A stretch of 64,000 nt of DNA from Winogradskyella immobilis (GCF_021887715.1 NZ_JAIQXX010000007.1:96942-160941); one strand, 5' to 3'. Positions 25,946 to 35,271 are shown, counted from the stretch's first letter. The notes: generated by a model from the sequence alone, not told the origin. Numbers and translations: made by a program.

Positions 25946-27832
25946 ATGCAATTAAAAAAATCAATTGTTATATATATATGCCTTGTTTTTGTTGGCACAT
26001 TTAGTTTTGCGCAAAACGTAAAGCCAAAAACTCAAGCTCAAATAGAGATTGAAAAAAAGGCTAAAGAGCTCCAACAACTCAGAGAATTAGAGCGCCAACA
26101 AGAAATGCAACAATTGCTAATAGCTGACGGTTATTTTAAAAAAGGGGAGTTTCAAAAAGCACTTTTATCTTATAAAAAATTATACGATAAAAAACCTTTT
26201 AGAACAGATTACATCTATAAAATGGTAAGCACTCACCAGCAACTCGAAGATTATGATGCTTCAGAAAAACTTATAGATTCTGCTTTACAAAAAAGAGCAA
26301 ACCCATCACTTTTAATAGAACTTGGTTACAATTATCAACTTAAAGATAGTATAGATATTGCAAATAAATTATACCAAGAGGCTATTAATTTTATTGACGA
26401 AAGAGCTACACATATATATGCTATAGGACAAAGGTTTGAACAACATTCTTTATCAGAACAAGCCATTATGGCTTACGAAAGAGCTGCACCTTTATTGCCC
26501 GAACGTAATTTTAGTATTCAATTGGCTCGCATTTATGGAGATCAAGGTAACATAGAAAAAATGTTTTCTAACTACATTGATTATATTGCCTACAGACCAG
26601 AAAATTTAAATAATATAAAACGTTCTTTTAATGATTTTGTGTCAGAGAATAAAGACAATGAAAATAATGGTATTCTCAGAAGAACATTACTATTACGTAT
26701 ACAAAAACAACCAGACACTTATTGGTACGAGTTGTTGAGTTGGCTTTATGTTCAAGAAAAACAATACAGTAAATCTTTTGCCCAAGAAAAGGCTTTGTAT
26801 AGAAGAAATCCTGAAAGCTTAGACCGTATTATCGACTTAGCAATAACAGCAATGAATGATGATCAAAAAGATGTTGCAACTACGATCTTTAATTACATTT
26901 TAGAAGCGTCTCAAGATACTGGCACTGTGCTTTTAGCGCACCAATATCTTCTAGAAATAGAAACAGATACTGCTTCTAAAAAAGATCTAAAAGCTATTGA
27001 TAATAAATACCAAGATCTTTTTAATACTTATGGCAAGTTTGAATCTACCATATCGTTACAATTAGCTTATGGAAATTTTTTAGCCTTCTATTACGACCAA
27101 CCAGAAACAGCTTCCGCATTTTTAAAGCAAACATCTCAACTAGATGTTTCTCCCTATCAAAAAGCAACCATAAAGTTGAAGCTCGCTGATATATTAGTAT
27201 TACAAGAAAAATTTAATGAAGCTCTAATTTATTATTCGCAGATACATTCTAATCTTAAAAATAGTACTATAGCTCAACAAGCACGATTTAAGGTTGCGAA
27301 AACAAGTTATTATAAAGGAGATTTTGAATGGGCAGAATCACAACTTAAAATTCTAAAATCATCAACATCTCAATTAATAGCTAATGATGCTTTAGATTTA
27401 AAATTATTGATTTCAGATAACAAATACGAAGACAGTACACAAACAGCTCTGAAGTATTATGCTAAAGCCGATCTATTAGCGTTTCAGAATAAAACGGATG
27501 AAGCTATTTCTCTACTCGATAAAATTTTAACTGAACATAAAGGAGAAAGTATTACCGACCAAACCTTATACCAACAAGCTAAACTGTACGAACAACAGAG
27601 ACAATACGAGAAAGCTGCTATAAACTATCAAACCATAATTAAAGATTATCGCGAAGATATTTTAATCGATGATGCTTATTATTATTTAGCAGAACTCTAC
27701 AACAACTATTTGGCAAAACCTGAAGAAGCCAAACCGCTTTACGAAAAAATAATTTTTGAGTACGAAGACAGTATCTACTTTGTAGAAGCCCGAAAGAAAT
27801 TTAGAATGTTACGTGGGGATGCTATTAATTAG
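25946..27832 (+). CDS. Exported tetratricopeptide-repeat protein
   Basis: 628 residues. A signal peptide ends near FSFAQ. A charged Gln/Glu helix (25-50) is followed by TPR-like helical repeats through most of the chain (DGYFKKGEFQKALLSYKKLY at the start; QQAKLYEQQRQYEKAAINYQ near the end). It is probably a periplasmic scaffold. It is followed 31 bp later by a sequence leading to DUF4286. Homologues in this position downstream of serS are common in flavobacteria; the partner is unknown. Confidence 0.8.
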   Translation: MQLKKSIVIYICLVFVGTFSFAQNVKPKTQAQIEIEKKAKELQQLRELERQQEMQQLLIADGYFKKGEFQKALLSYKKLYDKKPFRTDYIYKMVSTHQQLEDYDASEKLIDSALQKRANPSLLIELGYNYQLKDSIDIANKLYQEAINFIDERATHIYAIGQRFEQHSLSEQAIMAYERAAPLLPERNFSIQLARIYGDQGNIEKMFSNYIDYIAYRPENLNNIKRSFNDFVSENKDNENNGILRRTLLLRIQKQPDTYWYELLSWLYVQEKQYSKSFAQEKALYRRNPESLDRIIDLAITAMNDDQKDVATTIFNYILEASQDTGTVLLAHQYLLEIETDTASKKDLKAIDNKYQDLFNTYGKFESTISLQLAYGNFLAFYYDQPETASAFLKQTSQLDVSPYQKATIKLKLADILVLQEKFNEALIYYSQIHSNLKNSTIAQQARFKVAKTSYYKGDFEWAESQLKILKSSTSQLIANDALDLKLLISDNKYEDSTQTALKYYAKADLLAFQNKTDEAISLLDKILTEHKGESITDQTLYQQAKLYEQQRQYEKAAINYQTIIKDYREDILIDDAYYYLAELYNNYLAKPEEAKPLYEKIIFEYEDSIYFVEARKKFRMLRGDAIN

Positions 27833-27880
27833 TTACTATTAACTAATATCACTACTTAGTCTCTTGACTAAAAAAATATC

Positions 27881-27888
27881 TACTTTTG
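27881..27888 (+). promoter_or_regulatory. -7 box of the DUF4286 gene
   Basis: TACTTTTG, a perfect TAnnTTTG, 32 bp upstream of the ATG at 27921. It argues against any start upstream of 27890. Confidence 0.45.
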
Positions 27889-27920
27889 CGTCAAATTATA
27901 AAAAGCTAACACCCAAACTA

Positions 27921-28244
27921 ATGATAATATATAACGTCACTTCAAATATAGAAGACAGTGCTCATGATGAGTGGTTAATTTGGATAAAAAAACATATTCC
28001 TCAAGTATTAGCTACAGGTAAATTTACAGAAGCAAAACTCACCAAAGTTTTAACGGAGGCCGATATAGAAGGACAAACATATTCCGTACAATATAGAGCG
28101 CATAGCAGAGAAGCTTTAGATGCGTATTATAAAGACGATGCAGAACGTTTACGCAACGATGGTCTTCAGCGCTTTGCGGATAAAGTATTATCGTTTAGAA
28201 CAGAATTAGAAATTATTGATGAGTATTCTGTAAACTTTAATTAA
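27921..28244 (+). CDS. DUF4286 family protein
   Basis: 107 residues from ATG 27921 (MIIYNVTSNIEDSAHDEWL). A longer frame from a TTG is open, but it would start upstream of the -7 box and lacks the conserved N-terminus. The small ferredoxin-like fold has AHDEWLIWIKKHIPQV and VQYRAHSREALDAYYKDDA, typical of DUF4286. Its function is unknown. It lies just upstream of rsmA, a neighbourhood often kept in Bacteroidota. Confidence 0.83.
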   Translation: MIIYNVTSNIEDSAHDEWLIWIKKHIPQVLATGKFTEAKLTKVLTEADIEGQTYSVQYRAHSREALDAYYKDDAERLRNDGLQRFADKVLSFRTELEIIDEYSVNFN

Positions 28245-28304
28245 GAGACTGTTTTTAGTTTTCCTACCTTAGTCTTTTAATACGTTTCATTAACTATTGT
28301 ATTT

Positions 28305-29093
28305 GTGGCAAACCAACACCAAGTCAGAGCAAAAAAACACCTAGGTCAACATTTTTTAACGGACGAGTCTATTGCGCAAGACATTGCAAATAGTCTTTCT
28401 TTAAATGGATATAAACATGTCTTAGAAATTGGCCCAGGCATGGGAGTACTCACCAAATATTTACTTAAAAAAGACGTTACTACTCACGTTATAGAAATTG
28501 ACACTGAATCGGTAGCTTATCTTAAAGCTAATTATTTAAATCTTGCTGATAGAGTTATTGAACAAGATTTTTTAAAATACAACTTAAATCATGTATTTAA
28601 AGATGAGCCTTATGCAATTATTGGTAATTTTCCATACAACATCTCTTCCCAAATTGTATTTAAAACGCTAGAATTAAGACATCAAATTCCTGAGTTTTCT
28701 GGAATGTTTCAAAAAGAAGTCGCTTTGCGCATCTGCTCTAAAGAAGGCTCTAAAGTCTATGGTATTTTATCGGTACTAACACAAGCATTTTATAATGCTG
28801 AGTATTTATTTACAGTACCACCAACCGTTTTTAATCCGCCACCAAAAGTAGATTCGGGAGTATTATTATTAACCCGAAAAGAAAACTATAGTTTACCATG
28901 TGACGAAAAATTATTTTTCAGAGTTGTAAAAACAGCATTTCAACAACGCAGAAAAACATTACGTAACAGTTTAAAAACATTTAATCTGTCGGATAATTTA
29001 AAAGCAAATACTATATTTGGGCAACGACCAGAGCAATTAAACGTTTCACAATTTATTGAACTGACGTCGTTAATTGAAAATGACACTAACTAA
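28305..29093 (+). CDS. rsmA: 16S rRNA (adenine(1518)-N6/adenine(1519)-N6)-dimethyltransferase
   Basis: 262 residues from a GTG start at 28305; no suitable ATG precedes the conserved [11 protein letters not shown]. Motifs are [13 protein letters not shown] (SAM loop), [12 protein letters not shown] and the catalytic [13 protein letters not shown]. It dimethylates two adjacent adenines in helix 45 of 16S rRNA (KsgA). mgtE follows after 105 bp. Confidence 0.96.
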   Translation: MANQHQVRAKKHLGQHFLTDESIAQDIANSLSLNGYKHVLEIGPGMGVLTKYLLKKDVTTHVIEIDTESVAYLKANYLNLADRVIEQDFLKYNLNHVFKDEPYAIIGNFPYNISSQIVFKTLELRHQIPEFSGMFQKEVALRICSKEGSKVYGILSVLTQAFYNAEYLFTVPPTVFNPPPKVDSGVLLLTRKENYSLPCDEKLFFRVVKTAFQQRRKTLRNSLKTFNLSDNLKANTIFGQRPEQLNVSQFIELTSLIENDTN

Positions 29094-29198
29094 TTAGTAG
29101 ATCATTGCTAAAACGAAGGACTTAGCAATCTCATCAAATTTTGTTTTTGATGAAGTAAATTCCTTTATTAAGTTGGTAATGATAGTAGAATAAACTTT

Positions 29199-30572
29199 GT
29201 GGAAGAACTTCAAGACAACATACAATTTCAACTCACTGATGCCCTTATTGAAAAGGTAGAAATTCTTGTCGAGGATCAAAACGACAAAGAACTCAAAATC
29301 CTTTTAAATGAGTATCATCATGCTGATATTGCAGAAATTCTTGATGAATTAGACCTTGAAGATGCTGTTTATGTCATAAAACTTCTAGATTCTGAGTTAA
29401 CCTCAGACATCTTAATGGAGTTAGATGAGGATGATAGAGAAGATATTCTTAAAAACCTTTCTGCAAAAGAAATTGCCGAAGAAGTAGAAGAACTAGACAC
29501 TGATGATGCGGCAGATATCATTGCAGAACTTCCAGAAGAACGACAAGAAGCTGTCTTCTCTCAAATAGAAGACCAGGAGCATAAGGCAGAAATACAAGAA
29601 CTTCTTACTTACGAGGATAATACCGCTGGTAGTCTTATGGCTAAAGAGCTTGTTAAAGTATACGAGACATGGACAGTTGCTGGTTGTCTTCGTCGTATTA
29701 GAGGACAAGCAAAAGAGGTAACTCGTGTCCACTCTATATATGTGGTAGATAAACAAGATAAGCTTATTGGCAGGTTGTCTCTAAAAGATTTAATTGTTGC
29801 TAAAAGCGATCAAAAAATCGCTGATATTGCTAAAGATAATGTGGATTTTGCACATGTTAATGACGATGATGAAGATGTTGCAAAAGTAATGACTAAATAC
29901 GATTTGGAAGCTATTCCTGTAGTTGATGACAATCAAATTTTATTAGGTAGAATTACCATTGATGATATTGTCGATGTTTTAAAAGAAGAAGCAGAAAAAG
30001 ATTATCAATTAGCTGCTGGTCTTACTGGCGATGTTGAAGCAGATGATAGTATTATAGAATTGACAAGAGCACGTTTACCATGGTTATTTTTAGGCTTAGT
30101 TGGTGGTGTCGGTGCTTTTATAATCATGTTTTACTTTGAAGAATATCTTCCTAAGCAAGCTGTAATTCTATTTCTATTCACTCCGTTAATTGCTGCAATG
30201 GCTGGTAATGTTGGTGTACAATCTAGCGCCATTATTGTACAAGGTTTAGCTAATGATGATGTAAAAGGCAGTATTAATAATCGCTTAATCAAGGAAATGC
30301 TTCTGGCAGCCCTAAATGGTATTATCTTATCCTTATTTCTCTTTTTATTTGTTTGGGGTTGGACTCAAGAATTTAATTTAGCATTAGCCATTTCTATATC
30401 TCTTATTGTTGTAATTATTGTTGCCGGACTCATAGGAACTTTTGTGCCTTTGTTTTTAGATAAAAGAGGTATTGATCCGGCGATAGCAACAGGACCTTTT
30501 ATAACAACTAGTAATGATATTTTTGGTATTGTAATTTATTTATTGATTGCCAAATTAATTCTAGGTATTTAA
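29199..30572 (+). CDS. mgtE: Magnesium transporter MgtE
   Basis: 457 residues from a GTG at 29199. An N-terminal acidic superhelical domain (about 1-130, repeated LDELDLEDAVYVIK and LEELDTDDAADIIAEL-type units) is followed by two CBS domains (about 140-265) and a five-helix membrane domain (about 290-457). The membrane domain contains the pore signature GNVGVQSSAIIVQG. The CBS and N domains gate Mg2+ entry. A cupin gene follows 12 bp later. Confidence 0.94.
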   Translation: MEELQDNIQFQLTDALIEKVEILVEDQNDKELKILLNEYHHADIAEILDELDLEDAVYVIKLLDSELTSDILMELDEDDREDILKNLSAKEIAEEVEELDTDDAADIIAELPEERQEAVFSQIEDQEHKAEIQELLTYEDNTAGSLMAKELVKVYETWTVAGCLRRIRGQAKEVTRVHSIYVVDKQDKLIGRLSLKDLIVAKSDQKIADIAKDNVDFAHVNDDDEDVAKVMTKYDLEAIPVVDDNQILLGRITIDDIVDVLKEEAEKDYQLAAGLTGDVEADDSIIELTRARLPWLFLGLVGGVGAFIIMFYFEEYLPKQAVILFLFTPLIAAMAGNVGVQSSAIIVQGLANDDVKGSINNRLIKEMLLAALNGIILSLFLFLFVWGWTQEFNLALAISISLIVVIIVAGLIGTFVPLFLDKRGIDPAIATGPFITTSNDIFGIVIYLLIAKLILGI

Positions 30573-30584
30573 TTTAAAATCAAC

Positions 30585-30956
30585 ATGAAAGAAAAAGCAA
30601 TAAATATAAAAGAAAAACACGGTTTATTTTCAAAGCAATGGCATCCACACCGTATTGCCACAGTAGATAATATGCAAGTGATACTCGCTAAAATTAAAGG
30701 TGAATTTGTTTGGCATAGTCATGATGATGAAGATGAACTTTTTCAAGTTGTAAAAGGCACATTATACATGCAATTTAGAGATAGAACAGAAGTAGTTAAT
30801 GAAGGAGAATTAATTGTTGTGCCTAAAGGAGTTGAGCATAATCCGTCTACTAAAGATGGAGAAGAAGTACATTTATTATTGTTTGAAAAAATGGATACTG
30901 CGCATACTGGGAATGTTGAAGATGAAATGACACAAACGGAATATCCTTGGATATAA
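30585..30956 (+). CDS. Cupin domain protein
   Basis: 123 residues. It is a single cupin fold with the metal-site pattern GEFVWHSHDDEDELFQVVKG (motif 1) and GVEHNP (motif 2). Soluble, cytoplasmic, function unknown. It is 12 bp after mgtE, hence probably the same operon. It is followed directly by a cluster of palindromic repeats. Confidence 0.85.
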   Translation: MKEKAINIKEKHGLFSKQWHPHRIATVDNMQVILAKIKGEFVWHSHDDEDELFQVVKGTLYMQFRDRTEVVNEGELIVVPKGVEHNPSTKDGEEVHLLLFEKMDTAHTGNVEDEMTQTEYPWI

Positions 30957-30960
30957 TCTA

Positions 30961-31035
30961 TTCCTGCGAAAGCAGGAATCCACTATATAGTTAATTTCAA
31001 TTTAAAAAATAGATTCCTTCCCGATAGCTATCGGG
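30961..31035. repeat. Intergenic palindromic repeat cluster
   Basis: Two dyads fill the gap before the dehydrogenase gene: TTCCTGCGAAAGCAGGAA (30961-30978) and the perfect 16-bp palindrome CCCGATAGCTATCGGG (31020-31035). Variants recur at 36715, 41369 and 60824. Confidence 0.75.
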
Positions 31036-31052
31036 ATTCGTGGGAAGTTAGC

Positions 31053-32081
31053 ATGAAAATACTACATCTAGATAAAAACCATCCATTACTCATAAATCAA
31101 CTTAATGATTTGGGTTATACCAATCACGAAGATTATACATCTTCTAAAGAAGTTATTGAAGCTAAAATTTCTGAGTATGATGGCATAATTATTCGTAGTC
31201 GTTTTACTATAGATCAACAATTTTTAGATGCAGCAACAAACTTAAAATTTATAGGTCGTGTTGGTGCAGGATTAGAAAATATAGATGGTGATTATGCAGA
31301 GGAAAAAGGTGTTGCATTATTCAACGCACCAGAAGGAAATCGTAATGCAGTTGGTGAACATAGTCTAGCAATGTTACTTTCCTTATTTAATAAACTCAAT
31401 AAAGCCGACAAAGAAGTAAGACAAGGTAAATGGCAACGAGAGGAAAATCGTGGTATAGAACTCGATGGCAAAACTGTTGGTCTTATAGGTTATGGCAATA
31501 TGGGAAAAGCCTTTGCTAAAAAACTACGTGGTTTTGATGTTGAGGTACTTTGTTATGACATAAAACCTAATGTTGGTGATGCTAATTGTAAACAAGTTAC
31601 ACTTGAAGAATTACAAGAAAAATCCGATGTTTTAAGTTTGCACACGCCACAAACGGAGTTAACTTTAAATATGGTGAATACTAAATTTATCAATGGGTTT
31701 AAAAAACCCTTTTGGCTCATTAACACAGCGCGCGGAAAAAGTGTTGTGACAGAAGATTTAGTTAAAGCTATAGAATCTGGTAGAATCTTAGGCGCTGGAC
31801 TTGATGTTCTTGAATACGAAAAAGCATCTTTTGAGAATTTGTTTAGAGCTACTTTAAAAGATGAAGGTCACCTCGAGCGCAGTCGAGAGGTGTCAAAAGG
31901 TCTCGACTGCGCTCGACCAGACAATGAACAAAATAGTTTACCTGATGCATTTCAATACTTAATTTCTTCTGAGAACGTGTTACTTTCACCTCATGTAGCA
32001 GGTTGGACATATGAAAGTAAAGAAAAATTAGCGCAAACTATTGTAGATAAAATCAAAACTTTTGTCATTCAGAAAGAGTGA
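31053..32081 (+). CDS. D-2-hydroxyacid dehydrogenase (phosphoglycerate dehydrogenase-like)
   Basis: 342 residues. Residues about 35-110 hold the substrate domain (DGIIIRSRFTID, GRVGAGLENID). The NAD domain has VGLIGYGNMGKAFAKKL, LSLHTPQT, INTARGKSVV and a catalytic His in LLSPHVAGW. Reaction class: NAD-dependent oxidation of 2-hydroxyacids, possibly 3-phosphoglycerate. About 25 residues between LFRATLKD and NEQNSLP are encoded by a palindromic repeat inserted in frame. The last residues (FVIQKE, stop) come from a second repeat. The insertion precedes the catalytic His, so activity may be affected. Confidence 0.88.
   Translation: MKILHLDKNHPLLINQLNDLGYTNHEDYTSSKEVIEAKISEYDGIIIRSRFTIDQQFLDAATNLKFIGRVGAGLENIDGDYAEEKGVALFNAPEGNRNAVGEHSLAMLLSLFNKLNKADKEVRQGKWQREENRGIELDGKTVGLIGYGNMGKAFAKKLRGFDVEVLCYDIKPNVGDANCKQVTLEELQEKSDVLSLHTPQTELTLNMVNTKFINGFKKPFWLINTARGKSVVTEDLVKAIESGRILGAGLDVLEYEKASFENLFRATLKDEGHLERSREVSKGLDCARPDNEQNSLPDAFQYLISSENVLLSPHVAGWTYESKEKLAQTIVDKIKTFVIQKE
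31873..31916. repeat. Palindromic element inside the dehydrogenase gene
   Basis: TCGAGCGCAGTCGAGA (31873-31888) and its exact reverse complement TCTCGACTGCGCTCGA (31901-31916) are separated by 12 bp. The whole lies in frame in the coding sequence. Its G+C-rich content contrasts with the surrounding AT-rich gene. Confidence 0.85.
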
Positions 32082-32156
32082 GTTTATTACGAACGATTGA
32101 AGAATCTAAAAGAAAAAAGAGGCTTCGTTTCTTTGCATTTCGCTCTGAATGACAAA
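32061..32156. repeat. 96-bp repeat with 13-bp inverted ends, overlapping gene 3' end
   Basis: TTTGTCATTCAGA (32061-32073) and TCTGAATGACAAA (32144-32156) are perfect inverted ends. The left end encodes the last residues and stop of the dehydrogenase gene. The right end lies 17 bp before the LuxR-type gene. Confidence 0.75.
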
Positions 32157-32173
32157 CTTCGTATTTTTAAAAC

Positions 32174-32590
32174 ATGAAAAAAACCATTCTTGTTTTTTCA
32201 TTACTTATCATTGCCTTGATTATTTTTTTTCAATTAAGTCAATACTCCATGGTTTCTGGTAATCTAAGAACCGAAATCGGTATTGCTCTTATTGCTATTG
32301 TGTTCTTTATTATTGGAGTTTATATTAATAAAAAAACGCTTCATAAATCCGTAAACACGAATTCTGAAATAGATTATAAAAAAATAGAACAACTCGATAT
32401 TAGTAAACGCGAATATGAAGTACTTCAAAAAATTGCAGAAGGCTTATCTAACAAAGAAATTGCAGAACATTTATTTCTTTCAGAAAGCACCATAAAAACA
32501 CATGTATCGAGTTTATTAGTAAAACTTAACGCCAAGCGCAGAACTCAAGCACTTCAAATTGCAAAAGAGATTCATATTATTAGAAATTAG
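32174..32590 (+). CDS. Membrane-anchored LuxR-type HTH regulator
   Basis: 138 residues. Two hydrophobic helices (about 5-20 and 37-53) are followed by a LuxR/GerE helix-turn-helix (about 75-135). It contains LDISKREYEVLQKIAEGLSN (first part), KEIAEHLFLSESTIKTHVSS and KLNAKRRTQALQIAK. This small two-helix + LuxR layout recurs in flavobacteria next to DUF4199 genes, as here (102 bp downstream). The signal sensed is unknown. Confidence 0.87.
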   Translation: MKKTILVFSLLIIALIIFFQLSQYSMVSGNLRTEIGIALIAIVFFIIGVYINKKTLHKSVNTNSEIDYKKIEQLDISKREYEVLQKIAEGLSNKEIAEHLFLSESTIKTHVSSLLVKLNAKRRTQALQIAKEIHIIRN

Positions 32591-32692
32591 TATTTTTAGA
32601 CTAAAGTATGACGCAATTGGTACTTTAGTATGAGTCTTTAAAACCGCTTCATTATTAATTTTGAAGTCTATTAATCTTTAATTCTTTTTAAA

Positions 32693-33202
32693 ATGAAAAA
32701 CACAGTTTTAAAATATGGCCTTTATGGTTTACTAAGTGGATTTATACTATTTGGATTACCATTTATATTCGGAATGGGAGTAGATTTTGATTATGGCGAA
32801 CTTTTTGGCTATACAGCAATGGTGCTCTCATTATTGTTTGTCTACTTTGGCATTAAACATTACAGAGGCAAGGTAAATAATGGTAAAGTAACGTTAGGTA
32901 AAGCTATAGGTATTGGCATGCTCATCGCATTATTTTCTGCTGCCGGAGTTGCAATTTTCGATTATATCTATACCACTCAAATAAACCCTGATTTTGCAAC
33001 TGAATATTATGAGTATTCTGTAAAAAAAATGGAAACAACATTATCCTCTGAAGAACTAAAAATTAAAAGCGCTGAATTAAAGCAGCAAATGGATGATTAT
33101 GGCGGATCTGGTTTTATGGCTTTCATTATGTTTATATCTGTGGTAATTATAGGGTTTATTATCTCATTAATTTCAGGCCTTATTCTTCAACGTAAAAATT
33201 AA
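32693..33202 (+). CDS. DUF4199 family membrane protein
   Basis: 169 residues with four predicted membrane helices (about 7-25, 36-54, 70-93, 140-163) and a charged loop between helices 3 and 4. YGLLSGFILFGLPF and GKVTLGKAIGIGM are typical of DUF4199. Its function is unknown. It follows the LuxR-type regulator and precedes the DUF1801 gene by 5 bp, so an operon is likely. Confidence 0.8.
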   Translation: MKNTVLKYGLYGLLSGFILFGLPFIFGMGVDFDYGELFGYTAMVLSLLFVYFGIKHYRGKVNNGKVTLGKAIGIGMLIALFSAAGVAIFDYIYTTQINPDFATEYYEYSVKKMETTLSSEELKIKSAELKQQMDDYGGSGFMAFIMFISVVIIGFIISLISGLILQRKN

Positions 33203-33207
33203 GTATT

Positions 33208-33666
33208 ATGCAATACAAAGCAGATTCTCCAGAAGATTATATCAGTCAGTTACCAGATGAGCGTCAGGCATCAATTAAAAAACTTAGAAAAGTTATTTTA
33301 AAAAACTTGCCAAAAGGGTTTGAAGAAGGTATGAATTATAATATGATAGGGTTTTATGTGCCACACTCTATATATCCTGCAGGTTATCATTGTGATACTA
33401 AACTGCCTTTACCATTTATAAATATTGCTTCCCAGAAAAACTTTGTTGCAGTTTATCATATGGGCATGTACGCAAAAAAAGAACTGTTAAATTGGTTTAC
33501 AACAGAATACCCTAAACATTGTAAATACAAATTAGACATGGGAAAAAGCTGTGTGCGTTTCAAAAAGACAGAAGATATTCCTTATGAATTAATAGGGCAG
33601 CTGGTAGCAAAAATGTCTTCAGAAGAATGGGTTGATATTTATGAAAAAGCGATTAAGAAAAAATAA
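33208..33666 (+). CDS. DUF1801 domain protein
   Basis: 152 residues, soluble. The DUF1801 pattern is clear: YISQLPDERQASIKKLRKVI, FEEGMNYNMIGFYVPHSIYP, KNFVAVYHMGMYA and CVRFKKTEDIPYELI. It is a second DUF1801 paralogue in the window, of a different subgroup from the 4823 gene. It is tightly linked to DUF4199 (5 bp) and precedes DUF2490 by 35 bp. Function unknown. Confidence 0.85.
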   Translation: MQYKADSPEDYISQLPDERQASIKKLRKVILKNLPKGFEEGMNYNMIGFYVPHSIYPAGYHCDTKLPLPFINIASQKNFVAVYHMGMYAKKELLNWFTTEYPKHCKYKLDMGKSCVRFKKTEDIPYELIGQLVAKMSSEEWVDIYEKAIKKK

Positions 33667-33701
33667 GTTCTTTATTTTAGCGGATATAAATCTATCCTTT
33701 T

Positions 33702-34385
33702 ATGACTCATAAGATCGCTTTATTATTTATAAGTTTATGTATTACTACTAGTATAAGTTATTCTCAAGATCTAGCTGAAGATCAACTAGGTTCTTGGTAT
33801 GTTTTTAGTGTTAATACAACATTAGATTCTAAGCTAAAATTAAATACACAAACGCAGTTTCGATATTACCAGTTTATAAAAGAATTACAGCAATTTAAAT
33901 TTAGAGCAGGATTAGAGTATACATTCCATAAAAACTTTTCGGTTAGAGTCGGTTATGCTTATTTTGAAACTGACCCATCATTTATATCTAACCAGCCACC
34001 AAAGTTTATTGAACAACGCATATTTGAAGATCTCAATTTAACCCAAAACATAGGGTTTATAAATGTTCTTCATCGTTATCGTATAGAGCATCGTTTTTTT
34101 AATAGAGTTGATGGTAATGATACTGAACATTGGATTAGGTATCTGTTACAGTTAAAGATTCCTATAAACAGAAAATTAGTTGTAGATATCTTTGATGAAG
34201 TTTTTTTAAACACAGAAAGCCCTGTTTTTGCTCAAAATTGGCTAGGAGGTGGAATTACCTATAAAACAGATAAGAAAATAAATTTTAGAGTTGCGTATTT
34301 TAGAATCAATAGCCCTAATCAAAATTTTAATCGTTTAATATTTCAAACCACTTTAAATTTAGATTTCAAAAAACAACAACTTTAA
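33702..34385 (+). CDS. DUF2490 outer-membrane barrel protein
   Basis: 227 residues with a signal peptide (cleavage near SISYSQ). The mature part alternates short beta strands with aromatic ends (LGSWYVFSVN, FRYYQFIKELQQFKFRAGLEY, and RIEHRFFN-type turns), the DUF2490 pattern predicted to form an outer-membrane barrel. Its biological role is not established. It is followed by a VOC gene 18 bp later. Confidence 0.82.
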   Translation: MTHKIALLFISLCITTSISYSQDLAEDQLGSWYVFSVNTTLDSKLKLNTQTQFRYYQFIKELQQFKFRAGLEYTFHKNFSVRVGYAYFETDPSFISNQPPKFIEQRIFEDLNLTQNIGFINVLHRYRIEHRFFNRVDGNDTEHWIRYLLQLKIPINRKLVVDIFDEVFLNTESPVFAQNWLGGGITYKTDKKINFRVAYFRINSPNQNFNRLIFQTTLNLDFKKQQL

Positions 34386-34403
34386 TACAAAAATTAAAAA
34401 TAG

Positions 34404-34790
34404 ATGAAAAAACGTGTTACAGGTATTGGAGGTTTATTTTTTAAAACAAAAGATCCAAAAGCAAGTAAAGATTGGTACAAAAAGCATTTAGGTTTTAATA
34501 CAGACGATTATGGTTGTACGTTTTGGTGGAAAGACAAAGAAGGAAACGATTGCAGTACACAATGGAGTCCTTTTGCAAAAGACACCAAATACTATGAGCC
34601 TTCTAAAAAAGACTTTATGTTTAACTACAGAGTTGAAAATTTAAAGGAATTATTAGTGACTTTAAAAGAAGAAGGTGTCACAATAGTAGGAGACATGGAA
34701 GAATACGATTATGGCAAATTTGGTTGGATACTAGATAATGATGGTAATAAAATTGAACTTTGGGAGCCTATAGACAAAGCATTTTTGTAA
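34404..34790 (+). CDS. VOC family protein
   Basis: 128 residues. It is a single VOC module with GIGGLFFKTKDPKASKDWYK, HLGFNTDDYG and the C-terminal GWILDNDGNKIELWEP, including the Glu commonly used as a metal ligand. The substrate is unknown. It is tightly placed in the run of small stress-type genes at 33.2-35.8 kb. Confidence 0.85.
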   Translation: MKKRVTGIGGLFFKTKDPKASKDWYKKHLGFNTDDYGCTFWWKDKEGNDCSTQWSPFAKDTKYYEPSKKDFMFNYRVENLKELLVTLKEEGVTIVGDMEEYDYGKFGWILDNDGNKIELWEPIDKAFL

Positions 34791-34839
34791 CAAAAATTAA
34801 AATCTTGCTACCTATATAATACACAATACTAATACAGAA

Positions 34840-35271
34840 ATGATGACAGAAAAGCAGGAACATATTGAAGACGATATTTATGACAACTTAAATTCACCTA
34901 AACCAACTGAAGAAGATAAAACTGAAAAACTTAAAGCTGAGGCTAAAGAAGCTTTTGAAACTGTAAAAGAAAAAGCTTCAGAAATTGCTAACGATGCAGG
35001 AGAAAAGTTAGAGGAATTTGCTGATGTTGCTAAAGAAAATCTATCTGAAGCAAAAATTAAAGCAAAAGAATTAGCTAGTGAAGCTGGAGAGAAGTTTGAA
35101 GAATTTAAAGAAGATGCTAAAGAAGTTTTGGGTAAAGTGGCAGAAAAAGCTGATGCCTATTCAGAGGTAGCAAGCGAAAAACTAGAGCATTTTGCCGAAG
35201 ATGCTAAAGAAACTTTAACAGAAGTCAATGAGAAAGCCAAAGGTTTCTTTAAACGTTTGTTTGGCAACTAA
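34840..35271 (+). CDS. LEA/YtxH-like amphipathic helical protein
   Basis: 143 residues, Lys/Glu/Ala-rich, no cysteine or tryptophan. It contains 11-residue-like degenerate repeats (KAEAKEAFETVKEKASEIA, KAKELASEAGEKFEEFKEDA) that predict a long amphipathic helix as in LEA-type desiccation and osmotic-stress proteins. It has no signal peptide and ends in a basic KGFFKRLFGN. ATG 34840 or 34843 could start it. The next gene carries the same repeat type fused to TM2. Stress protection is inference from composition. Confidence 0.7.
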   Translation: MMTEKQEHIEDDIYDNLNSPKPTEEDKTEKLKAEAKEAFETVKEKASEIANDAGEKLEEFADVAKENLSEAKIKAKELASEAGEKFEEFKEDAKEVLGKVAEKADAYSEVASEKLEHFAEDAKETLTEVNEKAKGFFKRLFGN

